From Shewanella oncorhynchi (GTDB lineage: Bacteria; Pseudomonadota; Gammaproteobacteria; Enterobacterales; Shewanellaceae), in contig NZ_JABAEB010000005.1 in the NCBI RefSeq assembly GCF_012584455.1, positions 310,001-374,000 on the forward strand: 64,000 nucleotides of DNA, written 5' to 3'. Positions within the stretch are counted from its first letter, which is position 1, and each line of letters starts with the position of its first letter. The notes beneath the pieces are model-generated. The model searched no databases. It worked only from the letters and a program-made list of their open reading frames with translations, and was not told where the DNA came from. The position numbers were made by a program, and so were the translations under genes. Positions 1 to 9,626 of this stretch are shown here, one piece after another.

Positions 1-468
1 TTCCTCTAAACTGGTTATAAATGCTAACAGTTCACTTATTTGTTGATTAAATTGTTTAATATCATTTTCTGGTACATCTCCGCTTTGCAAGGCTGAAAAT
101 ATGACTTCGCGGATATGATTAAAACTCTCTAAACGATGGTTTAATGAGTTAACTTGCTGAGGCTCTATCAAGTTTTGTGATTTCATTCGCCCTAAGGCTT
201 CTTCTGCGGCTTCAATGGCGGCATCCATTTCAGTTCGAGCTGCGGCTGGATCAATTTGTTTTTGTTGTAAACGGTTAATAACAATAATTTGTTTTTCAAG
301 CTCTATCTGCCCCTCCATGGCACCATCGGCCGTATTCCAAGCCGGACCTGTGATGTAGGTTAGCATGTTTGACATTTGTACTGTCGCTGAGTAACCCACA
401 TAGGTATTAATACCGATAGATATTAAAAATGCCACTAAACCCGCGATAATTGATTGTTTAATATTCAT
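1..468 (-). CDS. Methyl-accepting chemotaxis protein, N-terminal part (cut by window edge)
   Basis: Only the first 156 codons are inside the window; the frame stays open to base 1. The ATG at 466-468 (minus strand) opens a protein starting MNIKQSIIAGLVAFLISIG. This is a short basic N-terminus followed by one membrane segment (about residues 8-28). A long hydrophilic helical region rich in E, Q and A follows, as in the periplasmic four-helix ligand domain of chemoreceptors. The HAMP and signalling domains would lie to the left of the window. The MCP assignment is inferred from this N-terminal architecture alone; a sensor kinase or diguanylate cyclase with the same type of sensor is possible. 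Confidence 0.6.
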   Translation of the reverse strand, partial: MNIKQSIIAGLVAFLISIGINTYVGYSATVQMSNMLTYITGPAWNTADGAMEGQIELEKQIIVINRLQQKQIDPAAARTEMDAAIEAAEEALGRMKSQNLIEPQQVNSLNHRLESFNHIREVIFSALQSGDVPENDIKQFNQQISELLAFITSLEE

Positions 469-541
469 ATGCTGTCCCTAAAATCCTTAATAGATCCACA
501 AACTTTAATTTTACAGCGTCATCTACGATTAATTTATTAGC

Positions 542-1648
542 TCAAAATTCAATATAAGCTCGCACTCCAAATGCTAATGCGTTATCTAGCACTGATGACA
601 TACTTGGATTATCAATACCGTACAAACTGGCTTGCATACTCACTGAAGATGTGACTGGACATAAATAACTCAGCTCTAAAATATTCTCATTGAAGAGTAA
701 ATCAGTATTTACGCGTAAGAATGGCGAACTATTTTGAGTAGAAGCATAGGCTAAACCAATGGTATCTTCTTCAAACCAAATATTATTTAGAGTGAACCCG
801 ATACCTAGATAGGATGCTAATTGATTTTTACTGGCATCAGCTCGTCCATATTGGAAAAAAGCGGTCAATCTATCGTTAATATTCTTTTCGCCAATTAAAT
901 AAAAACCGCTATTTGAATCACTGATATTCTCGTCAACGGGATTTTCTATTTCTGCAGAATGGTGCCATGCACCGATGGCAAATTTATAGGAATGTTCATT
1001 TTTTATTCCCCATTCAATGGCATTGAATAAACCATCAGATTGTTTAAATTTAATGTGAGTACCATGCGGATGCTCAGGATCGCCGGGAATGCCATCGTAT
1101 GTCGCAAGTAAGAGATATTGATGTTCACCAACAAGTGTTAGTTGAACTCCTACCGCGGTTGTCGCAAAAATGGAAGGGCCTACTTGAGCGACTTCTGGAC
1201 CAATACCAAAAGATGACGTTGTGAATAGTCCCGCAGATTCAAGTGTGTAAAAGGTTGAGTTGTAATCATGCAGGCCTGCCAATAAATTAACCGCGCCATT
1301 TGCAAAACTATGCTCATACCACAATTCATAGAGTTTAAGATGATTATCGGTTTGAATATTCGAAATGGTTTGTAAGTCGCCAGTCAAATCAGAGGGCGCC
1401 TTTCCATAATTACCTAAGACATAAATAAAGATGTTGCCATTATTCGACCAATTGGCAGCTTGCGTATCGATCGCTAAGGTTAAATCCAAATTTGCGAGAT
1501 TGCGTGTTCCCTCTGCGATCCCTCCTTTAAGATTGGTGACAGACTCCAGTGTAAGGGCATTCGACCAGGTATACGGGGAGTTTTCTTCCGCCATCGCATT
1601 CACAATCGTCAACTGCAACATTATGGTAAAAAAGCACTTTTTCAGCAT
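542..1648 (-). CDS. OprB-family (carbohydrate-selective type) outer-membrane porin
   Basis: A 368-residue protein with a short Sec signal peptide (MLKKCFFTIMLQLTIVNAMA, cleavage after AMA). It is followed by alternating aromatic/polar beta-strand sequence and ends in ...RAYIEF, the terminal Phe expected for BAM-inserted barrels. The segment with LYELWYEHSF, GLHDYNSTFYTLESAGLF and GIGPEVAQVGPSIFATTAVG is typical of the OprB family (Pfam PF04966). The family forms trimeric porins for sugars, but the substrate here cannot be read from the sequence. It stands alone: the next gene upstream on the same strand is the partial chemoreceptor, and downstream is an intergenic gap. Confidence 0.75.
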   Translation of the reverse strand: MLKKCFFTIMLQLTIVNAMAEENSPYTWSNALTLESVTNLKGGIAEGTRNLANLDLTLAIDTQAANWSNNGNIFIYVLGNYGKAPSDLTGDLQTISNIQTDNHLKLYELWYEHSFANGAVNLLAGLHDYNSTFYTLESAGLFTTSSFGIGPEVAQVGPSIFATTAVGVQLTLVGEHQYLLLATYDGIPGDPEHPHGTHIKFKQSDGLFNAIEWGIKNEHSYKFAIGAWHHSAEIENPVDENISDSNSGFYLIGEKNINDRLTAFFQYGRADASKNQLASYLGIGFTLNNIWFEEDTIGLAYASTQNSSPFLRVNTDLLFNENILELSYLCPVTSSVSMQASLYGIDNPSMSSVLDNALAFGVRAYIEF

Positions 1649-1923
1649 AAGGCAAATCCATTCGCTTCATATGAATTAAAAGTATAGGTAGGATTGTAAA
1701 ATATGCAGAGAAATGAGACGGATGTGATTCTAGCAATGAAAGAGTTGTCTACCTCTTATCGCCAAATACGTCTTATCACCAAAATAGTGCGACACTTGGT
1801 AATGCTCCCACTTTTTAAGAACAGTAAGGCACATCGTACGAAGTGGCTACAGTGATACTAAAGACTGATGTGAAAAGAGCGCAAGACTTCTCTGAGTGCC
1901 GCTAGGGTGAAGCATACAACCGC

Positions 1924-2667
1924 CTATATTATTGCCAGCGCGGCTTTTAGCGTTGCAATTTCATCTAGTGTGAGTGGTCGCATTTCTCCCTCTGCTAATG
2001 CTGCTTCAGTACAAGAGTCTTCCGCCTCTATCGCTAACCTTAGCGTCATTAGCTCGACGCGTTGTAAGTCGATAACCTTATAGCGTAAGGCGCTGGCCAT
2101 ACGCCGAATTTGCCTATTTAAGCCTTGCGTCAGCACGATTTCAAAGCTGTCCGAACTGAGGCGGCGAACTTGGCAGGGCAGGGTTTGCACATCTTTATAA
2201 TTCACTCCATTGGCCATTTGCTCAACAAAATCATCTGCGAATGGCCTATCGAGACGCACATGGTAGGTTTTGCTGTGGGCAAAACTGGGGTGCATCAGTT
2301 TATGGGTCAGCTCACCATCGTTAGTTAACAGCAGTAGGCCGCGGGAATCTTTATCGAGCCTGCCGACGGGGTAGAGTCTTGGCGCTTTGGGAAGCAGGTG
2401 TATAAGGCTCGTTTCATCTTGCTCAAGTAAACGGCAATCCGTGCCCACAGCTTTGTTAAATACCCAATAGGCGAGCGTTTCGGCTTTAGTGATAGGTTTG
2501 CCATCAAACTCAATACGGTCGAGGCAGTTTAATGACTCGTCTAAACAGATGGGATCTGTGTGGCGGGCGATACCGCCATTGAGTGTGATGCGCCCGGCCT
2601 CGATCAAACGGCAGGCTTCACGGCGTGAGCCTATGCCACACTGGGCGAGGTATTTTGCTAAGCGCAT
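1924..2667 (-). CDS. rluF: Pseudouridine synthase, RsuA/RluB/E/F family, RluF-like
   Basis: 247 residues. An N-terminal S4 RNA-binding domain (about residues 1-60; MRLAKYLAQCGIGSRREACR) is followed by the RsuA-type catalytic domain. The catalytic Asp lies in GRLDKDSRGLLLLTNDG, and the conserved GLNRQIRRM motif is present. The family isomerises specific uridines in rRNA (or tRNA in the case of RluF) to pseudouridine. The GLNRQIRRM and DKDS forms resemble RluF more than RsuA or RluB, but it lacks the long basic C-terminal tail of E. coli RluF (290 aa). The subgroup is therefore tentative. Its start lies 8 bases after the stop of the DUF998 gene, so the two are probably cotranscribed. Confidence 0.8.
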   Translation of the reverse strand: MRLAKYLAQCGIGSRREACRLIEAGRITLNGGIARHTDPICLDESLNCLDRIEFDGKPITKAETLAYWVFNKAVGTDCRLLEQDETSLIHLLPKAPRLYPVGRLDKDSRGLLLLTNDGELTHKLMHPSFAHSKTYHVRLDRPFADDFVEQMANGVNYKDVQTLPCQVRRLSSDSFEIVLTQGLNRQIRRMASALRYKVIDLQRVELMTLRLAIEAEDSCTEAALAEGEMRPLTLDEIATLKAALAII

Positions 2668-2675
2668 GGATTACC

Positions 2676-3374
2676 CTAAAGTATTTGGCGTTCTTGGGCG
2701 CGATGATACAGTATTTTTGATAGGCGCCGCATTGCAAAGGCTAGGCTTAAACACCAAATAATACTCAAGTTAGTTTGGAGCCACATATTGGCTGAAACAG
2801 TACAAAAGTGTGTTTGGGGCACACAGGGAGGGAAATCCAATATGGTCCAATCTAATTGCAGGGTTAAACTCACTGCACTACAAAAGCTGATCAGGCTCAA
2901 ATAGAACAGTGGCTTTGGGCAAATAAACCGAGGCACTATCCCCGCTATAATCACAAGGCTGTGTAAGATGAGGGTGCTTAATAGATAACTCGTTGAAACT
3001 ATTCTGTGTATGCTCAAAAAATTAATGGGGAATATTCCCATCAAAATCACAGAGACTCCTACCCAAGCACCTGTAAGTGCTATGCATTGGCTGAACGTAT
3101 CCAGTTTTAGTAAGTAGAGCCCGGTCATTGAAATGAGTATGCAGAGCCCTGCAGCCAATAAGCTTAAATTAAACACATAAGCGAGGGGTGAGTTGATATA
3201 GTTACCTAAAAAATCAGCTCGTATTTGTAAGACTTGAACTCCAACGTTTTGATATTCAGCATAAATAGCAATTAAAACTCCAGAAGCGCTAATAAAGGCT
3301 GCGCCTACAATCAACCATGTAATAAGACGATGTAGATCGTAATAACTTGGTTCTTGGTGATAAAGAGGATTCAT
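2676..3374 (-). CDS. DUF998 family integral membrane protein
   Basis: 232 residues with about six hydrophobic segments, including 17-38, 66-90, 98-116, 126-150 and 155-170. The layout and the short polar loops match DUF998 (Pfam PF06197), a membrane family of unknown function. There is no signal peptide and no obvious catalytic motif. Its stop is 8 bases upstream of the rluF-like gene, implying a two-gene operon. The functional link between a membrane protein and an RNA modification enzyme is unclear. Confidence 0.65.
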   Translation of the reverse strand: MNPLYHQEPSYYDLHRLITWLIVGAAFISASGVLIAIYAEYQNVGVQVLQIRADFLGNYINSPLAYVFNLSLLAAGLCILISMTGLYLLKLDTFSQCIALTGAWVGVSVILMGIFPINFLSIHRIVSTSYLLSTLILHSLVIIAGIVPRFICPKPLFYLSLISFCSAVSLTLQLDWTILDFPPCVPQTHFCTVSANMWLQTNLSIIWCLSLAFAMRRLSKILYHRAQERQIL

Positions 3375-3488
3375 GGGGGACTAAAAATATACTGACGGGA
3401 TATGACCACATTGAATGCGGTAACTTGCCTGAATTGTTTAATGAAGGCAAGCGAGTTGATGCTTTTTCGTCAAAAGAGGGCTTTAAAA

Positions 3489-3519
3489 TGACAAGGAACG
3501 CCTAGTGCGTTCCTTGTCA
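3489..3519 (-). terminator. Rho-independent terminator of the metT-type transporter gene
   Basis: Perfect 13-bp stem (TGACAAGGAACGC / GCGTTCCTTGTCA) with a 5-base loop. On the minus strand it is followed by CATTTTAAA. It lies about 37 bases beyond the transporter stop codon. Confidence 0.75.
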
Positions 3520-3555
3520 TAAACGTTAGATTCTACTCATGCATTCAAATATCAT

Positions 3556-4887
3556 TTAGTGTCGTTTGCGGAAAATTACAATCGCAACAGCCACTACGGC
3601 TAAAATCATACAGTACCAAGCGTGTGATACCGCTGCTAATGGCGTGATGCTAAAGGTCGAAGCAATTAAGAGTGCCTGTGCACCATACGGGATCAAACCT
3701 TGGATAATACAGGCGAAAATATCGAGTATGCTGGCGGCACGTTTTGGACTCACGCCATGCTTCTCTGCTAAGTCTTTTGCAATATCCCCCGTCACCACGA
3801 TAGAAACCGTGTTGTTAGCCACACAAGAGTTAGTCACTGCGACTATACCTGCCATGCCTAGCTCAGCAGCGCGGCATGAAGCTTCACCTTGCGCCTTGGA
3901 GAAACGAGTGATCAGCTTTTCAATCTGTTTACTCACAAAGGCAAGACCACCTTGCTGCTGCATGAGTGCGGCTAAACCACCCACTAGCATAGATAGAATG
4001 AAAATCTCCTGCATATTGCTAAAGCCTGCATAAATATCTTTACCAAATTGGATCACGCCGTAATCCATAGTAAACAGGCCGGTTGCGCCCGCTAATAAGA
4101 TACCTAAGGTCAAGACCACAAATACGTTCAGACCTGCCACAGCTAAGATCAAAATGGTCAGATAAGGAATGACCTTAATAAGATCGATATTCTGCGTTGC
4201 TAATTCTGCTTGGCCTTGTCCGGCAAATACAAAGGCGATTAAAGTTAGCAGTGATGCGGGGATAGCGAAAATCAAATTTTCACGAAATTTATCTTTCATA
4301 TCACAGCCTTGGGTGCGCGTAGCTGCAATAGTGGTATCGGAAATAATCGACAAGTTGTCACCAAATAGAGCGCCAGACATCACGGCTCCCGCCATCAGTG
4401 CATAGTCGATTTGCGCTTGGTCGGCTACGCCTAGGGCGATTGGAGCGACAGCAGCGATTGTCCCCATAGAGGTTCCCATAGCCGTTGCGATAAAAGCGGC
4501 AATCACGAAGAAACCAGGTAGTAACAGGTTCGATGGGATTAACGATAAACCAAGAGCAACAGTAGCATCGACGCCGCCAGTGGCTTTAGCGACTGCAGCG
4601 AAGGCGCCTGCAAGTAAGTAAATTAAACACATTGCAATAATATTGCTGTGACCAATACCGCCAATAAAGGTATCAATCGATTGATTTAATTTCTGTTTTG
4701 ATAAAATCAACGCCAGAATGATTGCAGGTAAAATAGCGATAACGCTGGGTAATTGATAGAAGGCAAAGTCGACACCTTGGCTTTGGAAATATACACCCGC
4801 GCCAATGAAAAGACCAAGGAAAACAAATAATGGCAACAGGGCAATAAAAGATGCCGGGCTGTGCTGTGTTGCTGTTGGATTGCTCAA
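3556..4887 (-). CDS. metT: NhaC-family Na+/H+ antiporter-like permease, probable methionine transporter MetT
   Basis: 443 residues with about 11 hydrophobic segments and NhaC-type signatures (GVDATVALGLSLIPSNLLLPGFF; MGTSMGTIAAVAPIALGVA; GALFGDNLSIISDTTIAATRTQGCDMKDKF; VTNSCVANNTVSIVVTG). Annotation by family alone would say Na+/H+ antiporter. However, a near-perfect MetJ operator (AGACGTCT AGATGTTT) sits about 140 bases upstream at 5024-5039. A NhaC-like transporter in the methionine regulon has been predicted by comparative genomics to be a methionine permease, MetT; I rely on memory for this. A Na+-coupled methionine uptake role is therefore inferred. It is followed by its own terminator and appears monocistronic. 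Confidence 0.75.
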   Translation of the reverse strand: MSNPTATQHSPASFIALLPLFVFLGLFIGAGVYFQSQGVDFAFYQLPSVIAILPAIILALILSKQKLNQSIDTFIGGIGHSNIIAMCLIYLLAGAFAAVAKATGGVDATVALGLSLIPSNLLLPGFFVIAAFIATAMGTSMGTIAAVAPIALGVADQAQIDYALMAGAVMSGALFGDNLSIISDTTIAATRTQGCDMKDKFRENLIFAIPASLLTLIAFVFAGQGQAELATQNIDLIKVIPYLTILILAVAGLNVFVVLTLGILLAGATGLFTMDYGVIQFGKDIYAGFSNMQEIFILSMLVGGLAALMQQQGGLAFVSKQIEKLITRFSKAQGEASCRAAELGMAGIVAVTNSCVANNTVSIVVTGDIAKDLAEKHGVSPKRAASILDIFACIIQGLIPYGAQALLIASTFSITPLAAVSHAWYCMILAVVAVAIVIFRKRH

Positions 4888-5023
4888 ATGTTATCTCTCT
4901 TTCGCTTAGGGTTTTTCCGCAGGATCCTTGGCAGTCAAACTCGCTTAAATTCAGTGTTGCCGCGGCATCGTATCCTAGCAACTTGAGGCAAAGCATATTT
5001 GATCCCTGATAACCTGTCAATTT

Positions 5024-5039
5024 AGACGTCTAGATGTTT
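5024..5039 (-). promoter_or_regulatory. MetJ operator (two adjacent met boxes) upstream of metT
   Basis: Sequence AGACGTCT AGATGTTT. The first 8-mer is the exact met-box consensus AGACGTCT and the second matches at 6 of 8. Tandem abutting 8-bp boxes are how MetJ dimers bind cooperatively. It lies 137 bases before the metT start, oriented for that gene; the gene on the other side starts more than 550 bases away. Confidence 0.8.
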
Positions 5040-5610
5040 TTACTTCCGTTGTGATCGATAGGTTATTAATAGGTTGTATAAGATGAGAATTAGTCTTTAT
5101 TTTAATTATTAATCAATACTTTAATAGTTTTTGTTCAGGTTGGCTTAGAGGGTTTATATCTGATTTAGCGTGTATTTCAACTGAACGGAATAGCGTGAAA
5201 TTTAAGCGAATGACTGGTGTGATGGAGTAAGCCGGCTATTTATTGCTCCATTTAGTGTGAGTTGTTGGTGGGTAAGCCAGCATAAATAACGTAAATGATG
5301 AGTGGCATTAATCAATAGGGCTCATTTGGGGACGTATTGACTTAGTTCGCTTGTGCAGCGTTGTGATAGCCATGGTACGTCAAATAACTTTAATAAAACC
5401 TTAATAAGCAATCTATTGTTTTTAAATGTAAAACAGTTTCAAGCATCTAAAATCCCCATAAAAACTAATGGCAACAATTTGTATTGAAGTAGAGACTTTA
5501 ATAGAATCCGCACAAATTATGTTAATTACTCTTAGTGCTTTGTTTAAATTTAACTGGATGAAGCGTTTATTGCTGATCCCTCAGATCTTCCTACTACAGT
5601 GGGTATTATC
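5040..5610. other. Intergenic region between metT and the apbE paralogue
   Basis: About 570 A+T-rich bases without a convincing ORF. A small inverted repeat ATGGAG...CTCCAT (5222-5251) is the only clear structure. The segment 5390-5480 is very A+T-rich and is a plausible promoter zone for the apbE paralogue. I see no recognised riboswitch or mobile-element end. Confidence 0.5.
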
Positions 5611-6456
5611 ATGATACGTCGCGCTAAGCCATTACTCGGAACGCTGGTGGAAATCGCTGCCGAGTCACTGCCAAATCAAAGCGGTGAGGTACAACTTAAA
5701 GATAAAGTATTGGAAGCGGCTATTAGCGCGGCTTTTTCGCGTGTGACCCATATTGGGCGGTTGCTGAGCTTCCATCAACAGGACAGCGAGTTAAATCAGT
5801 TAAATCGGCAGCCGGGAATTTGGGTAACGTTAAGCCAAGATAGTTTACGAGTGCTCAAGTTGGCTAAGGGACTGGGTAAGGCGAGCAACAACTTATTCAA
5901 TTGTACCGTTGGCGGCGAAATGATGTCTCGCGGCGCTTTGCCTGCTTACCTTGGTATGCCATTGTTATTGCAAGGTGACTGGCAAGATATTGAAATAAAA
6001 GGTAATCAAGCGCGATTAGCTAGACCGCTAATTTTAACCTTAGATGGTATAGCTAAAGGTTATGCGGTTGATATGGCAGTGAGTGAGCTGCGTCGCGCTG
6101 GCGTGAGCGGAGGTTGGGTCAATGCGGGTGGCGATTTAAAAGTTTTTGGCAGTGCATCTTTAAATGTAGTGTGCCGCGGTCCATTAGGAGCGAGCCAAAA
6201 GCTCTGCGTTAGCAATATGGCGCTCGCCAGCTCAAGGGTCTCACAAACCTTAAGTCATGATTACCCTGCACTATTACTACCAACTGGCAATGTTGCCGAT
6301 ACGAACGTCGATGCTGAAAGCGAGCGTATTGTTAGTGTGAGAGCTTCTTTTGCTTGGCGTGCCGATGCGTTAACGAAAGTCGCAGGTTATCTTAATCCCG
6401 ACTTTGCCGCTGAAAAAATTGCTCACTTGGGTGGTCAATTAGTCAGTTTTGATTGA
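5611..6456 (+). CDS. ApbE-family FAD:protein FMN transferase, apparently cytoplasmic
   Basis: 281 residues from ATG 5611 (MIRRAKPLLGTLVEI). A GTG four codons earlier at 5599 is possible but has no better ribosome site. ApbE hallmarks are the N-terminal RAKPLLGTLVEI, the L-SFHQQDSELNQLN segment, and TLDGIAKGYAVDMAVSELRRAGVSGGWVNAGGDLKVFG, the flavin and Mg2+-binding core. Family members transfer FMN from FAD to a Thr in target flavoproteins. Unlike the apbE downstream of nqrF (34345-35391) it has no signal peptide or lipobox and is about 65 residues shorter, so it should act in the cytoplasm on a different target. It stands alone between metT and a chemoreceptor. Confidence 0.8.
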   Translation: MIRRAKPLLGTLVEIAAESLPNQSGEVQLKDKVLEAAISAAFSRVTHIGRLLSFHQQDSELNQLNRQPGIWVTLSQDSLRVLKLAKGLGKASNNLFNCTVGGEMMSRGALPAYLGMPLLLQGDWQDIEIKGNQARLARPLILTLDGIAKGYAVDMAVSELRRAGVSGGWVNAGGDLKVFGSASLNVVCRGPLGASQKLCVSNMALASSRVSQTLSHDYPALLLPTGNVADTNVDAESERIVSVRASFAWRADALTKVAGYLNPDFAAEKIAHLGGQLVSFD

Positions 6457-6663
6457 TGTATCTTTTGGCTGTTTTACAGCTTTTGCAGATGATTGAATTA
6501 GAAATTCAATCATTACTGTGAGTTAACATTAAACAGTTAGTACTGTTATTCGCACTTTAACGGGTGAATCGATACAACTTGGGTTTTGTTACCGTTATTT
6601 GCAACTTGCATACGGTTGTGGGCTTTTATTGTCTTCAAGCTTTTCTTGGTATTATTTCCATTA

Positions 6664-6692
6664 AAAAGAGTGCCTACATTGGGCACTCTTTT
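6664..6692 (-). terminator. Terminator between the apbE paralogue and the chemoreceptor (bidirectional)
   Basis: AAAAGAGTGCC / GGCACTCTTTT stem with a 7-base loop and A/T runs on both sides. It can terminate the chemoreceptor gene on the minus strand and also transcripts from the plus strand. Confidence 0.75.
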
Positions 6693-6737
6693 CGTTTCAA
6701 TGGTTTATCGCTAACCATGTGTCGTTAGTCATTTATC

Positions 6738-8369
6738 TTAAGCGACTTTAAATCGCGCAACTTCTTTTTGTAGATTGCTGCAAATAGCCTTAGTGTTGAC
6801 GACTATTTGCTGCGTTTCTTGGATCACTAAGTTGCAGTATCTTGTTTTATCGGATAATTCGGTCAAGTTACGATTAATTTCTTCGGTCACATGGGTTTGC
6901 TCTTCGGTCGCAGTCGCCGTTTGAGTGGACATCTCACTGACCTTAGAGGTGGAGTTTAGAATTTCATCTAATGCATCTTGGGTCTGGCTGGCGAGGGTCA
7001 CGGTTGATGTGGTCAGGCTAGCTCCCGATTCAATGCTTTTAACCGCATCATTTACTCCGCGTTGCAACTCTTCAATCATGCGCTGAATATCTTGGGTTGA
7101 GGTTTCGGTACGACTCGCTAGTGTACGTACTTCATCGGCAACTACGGCAAAGCCACGGCCCTGTTCGCCAGCACGCGCCGCTTCAATGGCCGCGTTAAGG
7201 GCAAGGAGGTTAGTTTGCTCAGCGATTGAGCGGATCACATCAAGCACTGAGGCAATATTGGCAGAATTGACTGAAAGTTTTTCAATAACAGTCACGGCAT
7301 TTTTAACTGATTCAGACAGTTGCTGAATATGATTAACGGACTGGGCGAGGATATTCTTACCCTCTACTGTTTGGTCATTCACCTTAGTGATTTCGGTGGC
7401 AGTATGAAGAGCGTTACTGGCGACTTCTCTTACGGCTGCACTCATTTCATTCACTGCTGTGACAATGGTATCGACAAACTGCTCTTGTTCATGGCTGATG
7501 TTGATTGTGGTAGCTGACTTAGTTGCAAGGCTTTCAACGGTTTGGCTCACATCTTTAGTTTGACCAATAATCGAGATGACCATTTGCTGTAGCTGCTCTA
7601 CAAATAAGTTAAATGCATGGGCGAGCTCGCCGATTTCATCCTGACGTGTGATAGGGATCCTTTGGGTTAAGTTACCGTCACCATCGACAATGTCATTGAT
7701 CCTGCTAGTGATATCTTCAATTGCATTGACTATGATTTTAGGGCCGAAGTAGGCAATCAACAGCGCCACAATGGCGACTAAGCTCGCTATCGTTAAGGAT
7801 ATTTGGGTTTGGGTGGTTGCCTGTTCCGTTGCTTGTAAATCTAGCTCTTTTACTCTGTTATCGGCGGCTTCGCCCGCGGCATTGTAGATATCTCTTAATG
7901 CCTTAAATTCTTGCTTGGATTTGGTTTCGTGGAGTTGTTTCGCGCGTTCAAAGTCATTACTTTTGACTGCATTAATGACCTCTGATGAGGCTTGATACCA
8001 GAGCGAAAACTGCGCCTCAAAGCCACTGGTTGATTGCAGTACTTGCAGGTGATCTGTCAGGATTTGTTTAAATTCTCCCATTCTGTCACGGGCTTGATCG
8101 ACATTCTCTTGCCAGTTATCAATCTCACTTTTGCGATTATCGGCAGATAATTCTTCCCTGAGTAACACTTCTTCACTTAGCTGCGCTTGATAAAGGTCGC
8201 GATCTGCATTGAGAATTGCCGAAATTGCGGGATTAAATAACTGACTAAATTCCTGCATCTGTTTCACAGTGGCACGGCTTTGCATAGCGTCGGTGACCGC
8301 CATGACAATGAGGGCTGTCGCCATAATGGCAAACATCAGTGAAAACTTAACGCGAATACTGTTAAACAT
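6738..8369 (-). CDS. Methyl-accepting chemotaxis protein
   Basis: 543 residues. The first membrane segment is at about 8-25, and a helical periplasmic sensor (about 26-185) contains [19 protein letters not shown], typical of four-helix-bundle MCP sensors. A second membrane segment (about 187-210) precedes a HAMP domain ([27 protein letters not shown]). The cytoplasmic signalling domain carries the near-invariant hairpin [37 protein letters not shown]. It signals to CheA/CheW; the ligand is unknown. The C-terminus ends in RFKVA, with no NWETF-type pentapeptide. Monocistronic, with a terminator downstream. Confidence 0.93.
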   Translation of the reverse strand: MFNSIRVKFSLMFAIMATALIVMAVTDAMQSRATVKQMQEFSQLFNPAISAILNADRDLYQAQLSEEVLLREELSADNRKSEIDNWQENVDQARDRMGEFKQILTDHLQVLQSTSGFEAQFSLWYQASSEVINAVKSNDFERAKQLHETKSKQEFKALRDIYNAAGEAADNRVKELDLQATEQATTQTQISLTIASLVAIVALLIAYFGPKIIVNAIEDITSRINDIVDGDGNLTQRIPITRQDEIGELAHAFNLFVEQLQQMVISIIGQTKDVSQTVESLATKSATTINISHEQEQFVDTIVTAVNEMSAAVREVASNALHTATEITKVNDQTVEGKNILAQSVNHIQQLSESVKNAVTVIEKLSVNSANIASVLDVIRSIAEQTNLLALNAAIEAARAGEQGRGFAVVADEVRTLASRTETSTQDIQRMIEELQRGVNDAVKSIESGASLTTSTVTLASQTQDALDEILNSTSKVSEMSTQTATATEEQTHVTEEINRNLTELSDKTRYCNLVIQETQQIVVNTKAICSNLQKEVARFKVA

Positions 8370-8479
8370 AGGACGATCTCCATTAATAACTTAATAAATA
8401 GCTTAGCCGTTATTTATAGAATTGCCTTTGCATGCAGCAGATTGCGATGGGATTTTGTACACATTGAAATAAGCGAAAC

Positions 8480-8504
8480 CGCCTTGGTCACAGTTACCAA
8501 GGCG
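8480..8504 (-). terminator. Stem-loop after the DMT transporter gene
   Basis: Perfect CGCCTTGGT / ACCAAGGCG stem with a 7-base loop, 19 bases past the stop at 8523. The U-tract on the minus strand is weak (GGTTTCGCTT), so termination is likely but not certain. Confidence 0.5.
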
Positions 8505-8522
8505 TTGACGCATTACTTTGGA

Positions 8523-9413
8523 TTATTCAGGACAAGCTAGGGTAGGGATGACTTTAGGCTTAGGTTTTATCTGCACTAGCATGACGCCAATAATGACCAT
8601 AGAACCGCCAATATAATGATAAATGGCTAAGGTTTCATCTAGGATGATGGCCGCCAGTATCGCCGCAATAATAGGCATTAAATTAAAGAATACGCTGGTG
8701 CGATCGGCGCCGAGTTTGCTTATGCCATTGATCCAAGCCCACGGCGCTAAAAGTGAGGCAGCGATAGCAGCGTAAAGTATCAGTGGTGCTGATTGGGCAC
8801 TGATCGCTATGCTGGGACTCGTAAACAGCAGTGGCGTCAGCATGAATACGGCTATGAGTCCTTGAATATAAACCGATTCCCAAGTCGGTAGTGGCAGTTG
8901 CCAGCGTTTCAGTAATACGCCATAGAGCGCATACACAAAGGCGCTAAAGAGCAACAGTAAATCACCTTGAGTCACGCCGATGGCAAGGTTCATCATATCG
9001 CCGTGACTGAGCATAAAAATCAATCCAAATAGCGAGATTAAGGTGCCACCAAAGGCTAACGGTGATAATTTTTGCTTGAGTAATGGCACGGCTAAAAACA
9101 GACTGATCATCGGCACGAGAGAGGTGATTAATGCCATATTTGTTGCCGTGGTGGTTGCCGCCGCAAAATAGGCCAGACTTTGGTTTAGCACCATACCTAA
9201 CAAAGCCAAAGTAGCGAACTTAGGTAACAAAGGTAGTATCACTTGGCGTTTTTGCCAGACGCGATTTGCGACAAAGGGTGTTAACAATAACATAGCGAAA
9301 AACCAACGGTAAAACGCTATTGCTTCAGGATCGATAATCCCAAATGAGAGCTTGTTGACTATCGAATTGCCTGCCCAAATTAATACGGCCAACAGGGGAA
9401 ACAAATACAGCAT
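8523..9413 (-). CDS. EamA-family (DMT) metabolite exporter
   Basis: 296 residues with ten hydrophobic segments arranged as two EamA repeats (about 5-130 and 145-280). Typical sequences are AVLIWAGNSIVNKLSFGIIDPEAIAFYRWFFAMLLL at the N-terminus and LLAPWAWINGISKLGADRTSVFFNLMPIIAAILAAIILDETL in the second repeat. The family exports amino acids, nucleosides or other small metabolites; the substrate cannot be deduced. The divergent neighbour at 9627 is an AraC regulator, and exporter/AraC divergent pairs are usually regulator-target pairs, so control by that protein is inferred. Confidence 0.88.
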   Translation of the reverse strand: MLYLFPLLAVLIWAGNSIVNKLSFGIIDPEAIAFYRWFFAMLLLTPFVANRVWQKRQVILPLLPKFATLALLGMVLNQSLAYFAAATTTATNMALITSLVPMISLFLAVPLLKQKLSPLAFGGTLISLFGLIFMLSHGDMMNLAIGVTQGDLLLLFSAFVYALYGVLLKRWQLPLPTWESVYIQGLIAVFMLTPLLFTSPSIAISAQSAPLILYAAIAASLLAPWAWINGISKLGADRTSVFFNLMPIIAAILAAIILDETLAIYHYIGGSMVIIGVMLVQIKPKPKVIPTLACPE

Positions 9414-9626
9414 GGTCTTGCCTTTAGGTACTGGCTAAAGTGACTGGCCTTAGCTTATGGCTTATCACTTAAGCATCCAGATAATAGATTAGTGGCTATT
9501 ATCCATGGTCGGTTATGATATAAATATCGCTTATCAGACAAGGTCAGTTCCTCTACGGACAAGCGTAATCTGGGTTAGCGATTTCGTTTGAGTTTTTTGG
9601 ACCACCATAGCTTTGAGGGCATCAAA

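Noticed and set aside
1431..1679. Plus-strand ORF opposite the porin gene, and many similar frames opposite real genes
   Set aside because: These antisense frames have no family features and follow the codon pattern of the genes on the other strand.
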